Below, in pieces: positions 1 through 6,710 of a stretch of 6,710 nt of DNA. A program made the translations under genes and the position numbers. Below the pieces are notes generated by a model. It saw only the letters and a list, made by a program, of their open reading frames with translations, was not told the origin of the DNA and made no database searches. Location: the NCBI GenBank assembly GCA_903872555.1, contig CAIQLE010000375.1, positions 1 through 6,710 on the forward strand. The letters are read 5' to 3'. Position 1 is the stretch's first letter; each line of letters opens with the position of its first letter. Source of the stretch: an uncultured bacterium (GTDB taxonomy: Bacteria; Pseudomonadota; Gammaproteobacteria; Burkholderiales; Burkholderiaceae_D).

Positions 1-230
1 AGGCCCGGACTGACTGCGACGTAATCCATACCTTCCAGCAGTGCCGGCGCAAACTCGCCCGCCACAAACTCCACATCGTGCTGGATGGCTTTTAATGCAG
101 GCAGACGTTCAGGCATGGCACGGGTATCGGCGACGCGCAGGCGTGCGCCGGCACGGGCCAGCCATCGCGCCATGGCGAGGCCGGACTCACCGAGTCCCAG
201 TACCAGTACCTGTTTGCCGCTGTAATTCAT
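1..230 (-). CDS. murD: MurD, UDP-MurNAc-L-alanine:D-glutamate ligase (N-terminal part, cut by window edge)
   Basis: This is the first 76 codons of a cytoplasmic ATP-dependent Mur ligase, which adds D-glutamate to UDP-MurNAc-L-alanine. The gene runs off the left edge, so the ATP-binding and C-terminal domains are not seen. The visible part is the N-terminal Rossmann-like UDP-substrate domain. It starts [20 protein letters not shown], with the glycine-rich GLGESGLA turn at about residues 12-19, then a second beta strand ending in RVADTR and the VSPG motif at the window edge. The ATG at 228-230 is the first usable start, because an in-frame TGA lies upstream in the gap after mraY. The ribosome site is weak: AAGGG at 242-246, with 11 bases of spacing. 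The position directly downstream of mraY is the normal place for murD in dcw clusters. The assignment is firm from both motif and context. Confidence 0.95.
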   Translation of the reverse strand, partial: MNYSGKQVLVLGLGESGLAMARWLARAGARLRVADTRAMPERLPALKAIQHDVEFVAGEFAPALLEGMDYVAVSPG

Positions 231-278
231 GCTTATGCTTGCCCTTGTTTCATTTTGATCTTCACTTGATCGTCATTT
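231..278 (-). other. mraY-murD intergenic gap with two tiny overlapping ORFs
   Basis: This 48-base stretch is the only real gap in the window. On the coding strand an ATG (274-276) begins 2 bases after the mraY TAA and opens a 4-codon ORF, MTIK, ending in TGA at 262-264. A GTG at 263-265 overlaps that stop as GTGA. It opens a 10-codon ORF that also contains an ATG at 251-253 and ends in TAA at 233-235, two bases before the murD ATG. No terminator-like hairpin with a T run is visible. The mini-ORFs may only be chance, or they may carry ribosomes from mraY to murD. The positions are read directly; the function is a guess. Confidence 0.3.
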
Positions 279-1448
279 TTACCGCAGCTTCAATGTGCCC
301 AGCCCCACCAGCACCAGCATCATGGTGATGATCCAGAAACGCACGACCACCTGCGTCTCTTTCCAGCCTTTTTGTTCATAGTGATGATGCAGTGGTGCCA
401 TCAGCAAAACGCGCTTACCTATGCCGGTGCGCATCTTGGTGTATTTGAAATAAGCCACTTGCAGCATCACCGATAAGGTCTCAACAACAAATACTCCACC
501 CATGATGAAAAGCACGATTTCTTGCCGCACGATCACAGCAATCGTGCCCAGAGCGCCACCCAGAGCAAGCGCTCCCACGTCACCCATAAACACTTGTGCC
601 GGGTAAGCGTTAAACCATAAGAAAGCCAGACCAGCGCCTGCCATCGCACCGCAGAAAATCAAGAGCTCACCTGCGCCCGGTATGTGCGGTATCAGCAAAT
701 ATTTTGAATAGGTAGCGCTACCTGTGAGATAGGCAAAGAGTCCTAATGCAGAGCCGACCATCACAGTCGGCATAATGGCCAGACCGTCCAGACCATCGGT
801 CAGGTTGACAGCATTACTGGTGCCCACAATGACGAAATAAGTCAGCGCAATAAATCCCCACACGCCGAGCGGATAGCTGACGGTTTTTACAAAAGGCACG
901 ATCAGGTCAGCCTTGGGCGGCAAGTCCATCGCAAAGCCGGACTGCACCCAGGCAGTGAACAATTCCAAGACTTTAGTATTGGTGGGGCCGGAGACGGAAA
1001 AGGCGAGATAGAAAGCAGCCGCCAGACCTATCAGTGATTGCCACAGATATTTTTCACGCGATGCCATGCCATTCGGATCTTTGAACACAACCTTACGATA
1101 ATCATCGACCCATCCGATAACACCAAAACCCAGGGTCACGACCAGCACGGGCCAGATGAAACGATTGCTCCAGTCACCCCACAACAAGGTGGACACGGCA
1201 ATACCTATCAGTATCAGTGCGCCACCCATGGTGGGTGTACCGGATTTCACCAGATGAGTCTGCGGACCATCGGTACGCACTGCCTGTCCGACCTTCAGAC
1301 GGGTCAGCATGCGTATCACGGCCGGACCAGCGATCAGACCGATCAGCAAGGCTGTCAGTGTCGCAAACACCGCACGGAAAGTGATGAAGTTAAAGACGCG
1401 CAAGGCGCCGACCTGATCTTGAAAATGTTGTGCGAGCCAAAGCAGCAT
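279..1448 (-). CDS. mraY: MraY, phospho-N-acetylmuramoyl-pentapeptide-transferase
   Basis: This integral inner-membrane enzyme of 389 residues transfers phospho-MurNAc-pentapeptide from UDP to undecaprenyl phosphate, giving lipid I. The polytopic helices alternate with family motifs: KSGTPTMGG at 68-76, the Asp pair in DDYRK at 115-119, [13 protein letters not shown] at 212-224, [12 protein letters not shown] at 287-298 (D290 matches the catalytic Asp267 of E. coli) and the HHH motif at 354-356. The protein is 29 residues longer than E. coli MraY. By comparison from memory, about 23 extra residues lie between D116 and D290, probably around 154-190. About 6 more lie in the cytoplasmic loop near 336-345 before HHH. 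This length appears usual for betaproteobacteria. The ATG follows the murF TGA by one base and has a good AGGAG at 1458-1462, so translation is probably coupled to murF. Confidence 0.98.
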   Translation of the reverse strand: MLLWLAQHFQDQVGALRVFNFITFRAVFATLTALLIGLIAGPAVIRMLTRLKVGQAVRTDGPQTHLVKSGTPTMGGALILIGIAVSTLLWGDWSNRFIWPVLVVTLGFGVIGWVDDYRKVVFKDPNGMASREKYLWQSLIGLAAAFYLAFSVSGPTNTKVLELFTAWVQSGFAMDLPPKADLIVPFVKTVSYPLGVWGFIALTYFVIVGTSNAVNLTDGLDGLAIMPTVMVGSALGLFAYLTGSATYSKYLLIPHIPGAGELLIFCGAMAGAGLAFLWFNAYPAQVFMGDVGALALGGALGTIAVIVRQEIVLFIMGGVFVVETLSVMLQVAYFKYTKMRTGIGKRVLLMAPLHHHYEQKGWKETQVVVRFWIITMMLVLVGLGTLKLR

Positions 1449-1449
1449 A

Positions 1450-2844
1450 TCAGTGAGCTCCTGCGGCAGTGCCGGTCAGACGTTGAACGACACGTTCCAT
1501 TTTCATGAAACGCGATCCTTTGACGAGTACGCTGGCACCTGCAGGCACCATGGCGACAACTTCATTAAGTTTGTCCATATCGTCGAAATGTACGGCAGCA
1601 CTGCCAAAGGCCAGACTTGCATGACGCGCCAGCTGGCCCAGCGTGAATAAATGTTCAATCTGATGTGCGCGTGCGTATTCGCCTATCTCTTCATGGAAGG
1701 CGACGCCTTCCGTGCCCACTTCGCCCATATCACCCAGCACCAGCGTGCGCGGAGCCGGTGCACTCGCGAGTACATCGATGGCAGCGCGTACGGAATCAGG
1801 ATTGGCGTTATAGGTGTCATCAATCACGAGCGCACCGTTCACCGCAGATTTTTTTTGCAGACGTCCGGCGACTGGCACGAAGGCTTCCAGTCCACGCACG
1901 ATGCTGGCGGCATCAATGCCCATGGCGAGTGTCGCTGCGCAGGCTGCGAGTGCATTGCGTACGTTATGCACACCGGCGGCAGACAAACTGACGTTCATCA
2001 CCTGTCCCTGAGCCTGAATACTCAGGTGACTGCCGAAGGCCAGTGCATGCCAGCTGCAAGTGACAGCTGCAGGTGTTGCAACTGAGCTTGCAGTCTGTCC
2101 TGCATGCACTTCAAGACCAAAGCTGTTCGTAAGGCGTGCGCCGGCATAGCTCTGCCAGAGCGGCGTAAATTCATCATCAGCCGGGAATACGGCGCAGGCA
2201 TTCGCTGCCAGTGTTTTGATAACAGCGCCATTTTCTTCTGCGACAGCAGCGACGCTGGCCATGAATTCCTGATGCTCGCGCTGCGCATTGTTCACCAGAC
2301 CTACCGTAGGTGCAGCAATTTCAGACAGGCGCTCAATTTCGCCGGGATGATTCATGCCCATTTCTATCACTGCTGCGCGATGACGTGCTTCAAGCCGGAA
2401 CAAAGTCAGCGGCACACCAATCTCGTTATTCAGATTGCCGCGTGTCGATAAATAATTATCTGCGCCATATGCAGCTGCCAATATGGAAGCAATCATTTCC
2501 TTGACGGTGGTTTTACCATTGCTGCCGGTGACACCAATCACGGGTATCTCAAAACGCTGACGCCACCAGTGCGCAATCTGACCCAGCGCATAACGCGTAT
2601 CCGGCACCACCAGTGCTGGCAAATGAAAGCCTTCTGGCACACGCTCAAGCACCACAGCCGCTGCGCCGCGCGCCACCACTTCAGGTAAAAATTCATGCGC
2701 ATCAAAACGCTCGCCGCGCAGGGCTACAAACAGATTGCCTGCTTCGATGCTCTGGCTGCTGGTCGACACACCGCTAAATGTGGCCGGCGCAGTCAGACGT
2801 GCGCCCGGTATGGCGCTCAATAATTCAGACAGTGCTGCCTGCAT
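1450..2844 (-). CDS. murF: MurF, UDP-MurNAc-tripeptide:D-alanyl-D-alanine ligase
   Basis: This cytoplasmic ATP-dependent ligase adds the D-Ala-D-Ala dipeptide, making UDP-MurNAc-pentapeptide, the substrate of MraY. It has 464 residues, close to the usual length. The N-terminal substrate domain (about 1-95) is followed by the ATP-binding central domain with P-loop GSNGKTT at 107-113, [10 protein letters not shown] at 137-146, [10 protein letters not shown] at 161-170 and [11 protein letters not shown] at 185-195. The C-terminal ligase domain carries GRLQ near 327, [10 protein letters not shown] at 342-351, LGDMGE at 370-375 and [12 protein letters not shown] at 442-453. The region around 240-285 is alanine-, serine- and valine-rich and looks variable. 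The ATG overlaps the murE TGA by one base (TGATG), and GGAGG lies 6 bases upstream inside murE. A run of eight A residues codes Q330-K332. MurE and MurF are in different frames and are not fused here. Confidence 0.98.
   Translation of the reverse strand: MQAALSELLSAIPGARLTAPATFSGVSTSSQSIEAGNLFVALRGERFDAHEFLPEVVARGAAAVVLERVPEGFHLPALVVPDTRYALGQIAHWWRQRFEIPVIGVTGSNGKTTVKEMIASILAAAYGADNYLSTRGNLNNEIGVPLTLFRLEARHRAAVIEMGMNHPGEIERLSEIAAPTVGLVNNAQREHQEFMASVAAVAEENGAVIKTLAANACAVFPADDEFTPLWQSYAGARLTNSFGLEVHAGQTASSVATPAAVTCSWHALAFGSHLSIQAQGQVMNVSLSAAGVHNVRNALAACAATLAMGIDAASIVRGLEAFVPVAGRLQKKSAVNGALVIDDTYNANPDSVRAAIDVLASAPAPRTLVLGDMGEVGTEGVAFHEEIGEYARAHQIEHLFTLGQLARHASLAFGSAAVHFDDMDKLNEVVAMVPAGASVLVKGSRFMKMERVVQRLTGTAAGAH
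1458..1462 (-). promoter_or_regulatory. Ribosome binding site for mraY
   Basis: The coding strand has AGGAG, 9 bases before the mraY ATG, inside the final murF codons. It supports the 389-residue MraY start one base after the murF stop. Confidence 0.75.
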
Positions 2845-4418
2845 CAGTGGCCTCCATATCGTGTGGCGCGCGTAGCCAGTGCCAGCGCTGCATGATCAGC
2901 ATCGCGAAAGGCAAGGCGACGGCCTTTGATTTCCTGATAATCCTCGTGACCTTTTCCGGCCACCAGCACCACATCATTTTTTCCTGCATGCCGTATCGCC
3001 GACAAAATAGCGCTGGCTCGGTCTTCTAATACTTGCAGCTTATGTTTTTCGGATTCAGGCAGACCCGACAGGATCTGCGCGATGATGTCTGCCGGCGCTT
3101 CACTGCGCGGGTTATCGCTGGTAATCACCAGATGATCGGCATGATTCGCCGCAGCGGCCATCAGTGGTCGCTTGCCTGCGTCTCTGTCACCACCACAACC
3201 AAATACACACCAGAGCTGTCCATGCCGCGCCTCGGCCACCGGACGCAATGCCGCCAGTGCTTTTTCAAGTGCATCCGGTGTGTGCGCATAATCGATCACA
3301 GCCAATGGTCCCTCATGACCACCCAGCTGTTGCATGCGTCCGGGTACAGGTTCGAGTGCTTCGAGTAAAGTGACAACGGTATTCCATGACATGCCACGTG
3401 CAAACAATACGCAGGCAATCGCCAGCATATTGCTGACATTGAATTGACCGATCACCTGCGTACGCACCGTACCTGAACCGAAAGGCGAGCTCAGATGGAA
3501 GTTGGTTCCATGCTGAGCAATCCGTATATCGCTGGCTGCCAGTAACTTCACGCCTGTCAGTGACACAGCATCGACTGTCTGTGTTGCATAGCCATACAGC
3601 GTGACTTCCGGATGACGCTCCTGCAGACGCGCCATCATTCTGATGCCCATGGGATCATCCAGATTGAGCACGGCATGCTGCAGGCCGGGCCAGTCAAACA
3701 GCATGGCTTTCGCTGCTTCATAAGCTTGCATGTCGCCATGAAAATCAAGATGATCACGCGTGAAATTGGTCAGCACGGCCACATCGATATGCAATTCATT
3801 CATGCGCCCCTGGACCAGACCTATCGATGAGGCCTCGATTGCCAGTGCCTTTGCGCCCTGCTGTTTTTGTTCGGCCAGATGTCTGTGCAACTGCACCGCA
3901 TCTGGCGTGGTGAATCCGGTAGCAATGAAACCATGGCTCACACCATCTCGGTATAAACCTACGCCTAGGGTGCCAACGACGGCGGTCGGCAATTCTTCAC
4001 TGGACAAAGCCTGAGCCAGCCATTGCGTGCAAGAGGTCTTGCCATTGGTGCCGGTTATGGCAACGCTGAATAATTCATGATCAGGCTGACCATACCAGTC
4101 ATGCGCAATCATGCCCGCTGCCTTAGTCAGATCTGTCACGGCACGATGCGGCACCGTCCAGGCTTCATTCCAGTGAAAGTCATGTGCATCATCAAACAGC
4201 ACCGCGGCTGCGCCTGCATCGATAGCCTGCGCAATATAGGTGCGGCCATCACCTGAGTCACCCGGACAGGCGATAAATACATCACCACGTTTGATCTGAC
4301 GCGAATCCAGCGAAAGTTGTGCCGATGGCGCCACCTCACGCAGCCAGCGGTTCAGCTCAAGGCTCAGCCCGTGGCTCAGTGCGCTATTCAATTCGGTATG
4401 AGCGAACACGGCAGCCAT
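2844..4418 (-). CDS. murE: MurE, UDP-MurNAc-L-Ala-D-Glu:meso-diaminopimelate ligase
   Basis: This cytoplasmic Mur ligase adds the third stem-peptide residue to UDP-MurNAc-L-Ala-D-Glu. It has 524 residues, somewhat longer than the roughly 495 of E. coli. The N-terminal domain holds LSLDSRQIKRGDVF (35-48) and DGRTYI (57-62). The ATP-binding domain has P-loop TGTNGKTS at 122-129, GFTTPDA at 168-174, EASSIGL at 195-201 and LTNFTRDHLDFHG at 216-228. K237 in YEAAK is the expected carbamylated lysine. The C-terminal domain has DYAHTPDAL at 376-384, GCGGDRDAGKRP at 407-418, DNPRSE at 435-440 and GKGHEDYQ at 488-495. DNPR is the signature of diaminopimelate-adding rather than lysine-adding MurE, which fits a Gram-negative. 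The ATG overlaps the ftsI TAA by one base and has GGAG at 4427-4430. The gene overlaps murF by one base. Confidence 0.98.
   Translation of the reverse strand: MAAVFAHTELNSALSHGLSLELNRWLREVAPSAQLSLDSRQIKRGDVFIACPGDSGDGRTYIAQAIDAGAAAVLFDDAHDFHWNEAWTVPHRAVTDLTKAAGMIAHDWYGQPDHELFSVAITGTNGKTSCTQWLAQALSSEELPTAVVGTLGVGLYRDGVSHGFIATGFTTPDAVQLHRHLAEQKQQGAKALAIEASSIGLVQGRMNELHIDVAVLTNFTRDHLDFHGDMQAYEAAKAMLFDWPGLQHAVLNLDDPMGIRMMARLQERHPEVTLYGYATQTVDAVSLTGVKLLAASDIRIAQHGTNFHLSSPFGSGTVRTQVIGQFNVSNMLAIACVLFARGMSWNTVVTLLEALEPVPGRMQQLGGHEGPLAVIDYAHTPDALEKALAALRPVAEARHGQLWCVFGCGGDRDAGKRPLMAAAANHADHLVITSDNPRSEAPADIIAQILSGLPESEKHKLQVLEDRASAILSAIRHAGKNDVVLVAGKGHEDYQEIKGRRLAFRDADHAALALATRATRYGGH
2851..2855 (-). 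promoter_or_regulatory. Strong ribosome binding site for murF
   Basis: The coding strand has a full GGAGG, 6 bases before the murF ATG and embedded in the Gly-Gly codons near the MurE C-terminus. It is the strongest ribosome site in the window. It fixes the murF start at the TGATG overlap. Confidence 0.8.
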
Positions 4419-6171
4419 TACATGCTCTCCGTGACAGGTTCGGGTGGCATGATCACATTCGTGACGCTGGTATCGGGCGAGACATTCAGGGAGCGCAAGG
4501 CACTCGCCGCCACATTCGCAAACACTGGCGCTGCCACCGAGCCGCCGAAATACTTACCGTTCGAAGGCTCATCAATCATGACGGCGATAATCACGCGCGG
4601 ATCAGACGCTGGCGCAAAGCCTACGAAGGATGCGACGTATTTATTGACGTAACGACCACCCTCCAGTTTGTGTGCTGTACCTGTCTTACCGGCCACGCGA
4701 TAGCCTCGCACTTGCGCCAATGGAGCTGTGCCGCCGGGACCGACGACTTTTTCCATCATCTCGCGCATCTGCAAGGCAGTTTTTTCCGAGATGATGCGTT
4801 GTGGCTGAGGCAGCTGATTCAGCTTCTGGAATGACAAGGGGATCATTTCACCATTGCGCGCAAAGATCATGTAAGAACGCGCAATCTGTATCAGCGACAC
4901 GGATATGCCATGGCCATAGCTCATGGTGGCCTGCTCAATCGGCTGCCAGGATTTATACGGCCGCATACGACCGGCCACAGCACCGGGAAACCCGAAGCGT
5001 GGCGCCTGTCCGAATCCTACCGAAGTGAACATATCCCACATATCGCGTGGCTCGCATTTGAAAGCCATGCGCACCGTTCCGACATTCGATGATTGCTGAA
5101 TGATTTGCGTGACCGACAAACTCGCCGCATGCGCATGTGCATCGCCTATGGTGGCCGAGCCTATGGTCAGCTTGCCGGGCGTATCGAGCATAGTGTTCGG
5201 TGTGACCAGACCTTTTTCCAGTGCCAGCGCCACCGTGAAGGGCTTCATGGTGGAGCCCGGCTCATAGGTGTCAGTCATCACACGATTGCGCAATTGCGCA
5301 CCGGTCAGCCCCTGACGAATATTCGGATCGTAGGTCGGCATATTCGCCAGTGCCAGTACTTCACCTGTCTTGGCATCCAGCACAACTATGGCACCCGCCT
5401 TGGCGCGGTTCTCAGTAACAGCACGCTGCAATTGTGTAAAGGCGATGTATTGAATATTACTGTCGATGGAAAGCGTCAGATCACGCCCGTCCTGAGGCTC
5501 ACGTATAAATTCAATATCTTCAATCACACGACCCATCCTGTCGTGGATCACGCGACGACTGCCCAGCTTGCCGCCGAGTACATTTTGCTGTGCCAGCTCT
5601 ATGCCTTCCTGCCCCACATCTTCAAGATTCGTAAAGCCCAAAATGTGCGCAGCCACCGGACCAGCCGGATAGTTACGCTTATAAGCTACTTTCTGATCAA
5701 TGCCGGCTATCTCGAGCGCTGCAATCTGTTTAGCCACATCAGGTTCTACCTGCCGATTCAGGTAAACATAATTTCGATTTGGGTCGAGTTTCTTTTTTAA
5801 TTCTGGCAAACCCATATCAAGCAACTGGGCGAGCCTGAGTAATTTTTCGTCAGAGACATTGATCACTTTCGGAAAAGCGCCTATGGCTTTTACCGGCAAG
5901 GATGTGGCCAATACTTTGCCATTGCGATCAAATACTTTTCCACGTACTGCCGGCATCTCCAGAGTGCTCGTATAGCGCGAATCACCTTTTTTCTGCAGGA
6001 AGTCAGTTGACAAGGCCTGTAACCAGAATGCGCGCCCGGCCAGAAGAACAAAGGCGCAGAACAAGAAAAATAAAGTGAACTTCGAGCGCCAGGCCGGCAA
6101 CTGTACGGCCAGCACAGGGCTATGCGAAAACGCGACGCCGCGGGCGGTTGCTTTACGGCTGGGCGCGCGCA

Positions 6172-6172
<1 letters not shown>
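4418..6172 (-). CDS. ftsI: FtsI (PBP3), septal peptidoglycan D,D-transpeptidase
   Basis: This class B penicillin-binding protein cross-links septal peptidoglycan and works with FtsW, FtsL, FtsB and FtsQ. It has 584 residues, near the 588 of E. coli. A basic cytoplasmic tail (1-30) precedes a single membrane anchor at about 31-52, and the rest is periplasmic. The pedestal domain begins with RGKVFDRNG at 77-85. The transpeptidase domain has all three active-site motifs: STMK at 307-310 with nucleophile Ser307, SSN at 361-363 and KTGT at 496-499. Spacing between them is nearly the same as in E. coli PBP3. The C-terminus is a short proline-containing tail. The ATG overlaps the ftsL TAA by one base (TAATG). 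Upstream is a run of six G residues (6179-6184) rather than a classic GGAGG. The codons for L125-K127 form an A AAA AAG heptamer. Identification is certain; the frameshift potential is only speculation. Confidence 0.98.
4427..4430 (-). promoter_or_regulatory. Ribosome binding site for murE
   Basis: The coding strand has GGAG (within GGAGAG), 8 bases before the murE ATG, inside the last codons of ftsI. This confirms the 524-residue MurE start. Confidence 0.65.

Positions 6173-6710
<538 letters not shown>

Noticed and set aside
231..278. Possible terminator or promoter between mraY and murD
   Set aside because: No GC-rich hairpin with a following T run and no convincing -35/-10 pair is visible in 48 bases. 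The operon most likely reads through.
2051..2071. Two copies of CAGCTGCA, 13 bases apart, able to form a short hairpin
   Set aside because: They lie in the variable Ala/Val/Ser-rich part of MurF, the stem is only 6 bp, there is no T run, and codon repetition explains them.
2022..2288. An 88-codon minus-strand frame inside murF
   Set aside because: It is an out-of-phase reading of murF, whose own frame carries all family motifs through this stretch.
1038..2451. Several 65-156 codon plus-strand frames across mraY and murF
   Set aside because: They overlap each other and the well-supported minus-strand genes, and their compositions look like shadow frames. No independent evidence supports them.
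2842..2855. Possible murE-murF fusion by frameshift, since fused MurE-MurF proteins exist in some Burkholderiales
   Set aside because: The murE stop is preceded by no slippery heptamer, and murF has its own GGAGG and ATG, so two separate proteins are the simpler reading.
5093..5800. A 235-codon open frame on the plus strand, antisense to ftsI
   Set aside because: It is the longest plus-strand frame, but its translation shows no recognisable motif, is rich in Arg, His and Cys as expected from reverse-reading a coding gene, and lies wholly inside ftsI with no ribosome site that I could see.

Overview
The window is a continuous piece of a bacterial division and cell-wall (dcw) gene cluster. All real genes lie on the minus strand, so transcription runs from position 6710 towards position 1. 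In that order the genes are rsmH (3' end only), ftsL, ftsI, murE, murF, mraY and murD (5' end only). This is the canonical dcw order of Beta- and Gammaproteobacteria. The protein sequences point to Betaproteobacteria, order Burkholderiales, most likely Oxalobacteraceae (Herminiimonas, Janthinobacterium or Undibacterium type). The grounds are the MurF motif [11 protein letters not shown], the lengthened MraY and the FtsI N-terminus. The family placement is recognition from memory, not a database result. GC content looks moderate and even, with no sign of foreign DNA.

Layout: 6438-6710 is the C-terminal part of the 16S rRNA methyltransferase RsmH. 6172-6441 is the divisome protein FtsL. 4418-6172 is the septal transpeptidase FtsI (PBP3). 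2844-4418 is MurE and 1450-2844 is MurF. 279-1448 is MraY. 231-278 is a 48-base non-coding gap, and 1-230 is the N-terminal part of MurD. Five consecutive junctions overlap by 1 or 4 bases or are 1 base apart (GTGA, TAATG, TAATG, TGATG, TGATATG). Only the mraY-murD junction has a real gap. No promoter, terminator, RNA gene, repeat array or mobile element is visible. Transcription presumably enters from upstream of the window, near mraZ, and continues beyond murD.

Function: MurD, MurE and MurF add D-Glu, meso-diaminopimelate and D-Ala-D-Ala in turn to the UDP-MurNAc stem peptide. MraY then moves the phospho-MurNAc-pentapeptide to undecaprenyl phosphate, making lipid I. FtsL helps assemble the divisome, and FtsI cross-links septal peptidoglycan. 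RsmH methylates 16S rRNA and is a conserved passenger of the cluster.

I see no undescribed system here; this is a core, conserved region. The points worth a second look are small: the ftsL start codon, the tight coupling of the junctions, two tiny ORFs that bridge the mraY-murD gap, an A8 tract inside murF, and a dnaX-type slippery heptamer in ftsI.
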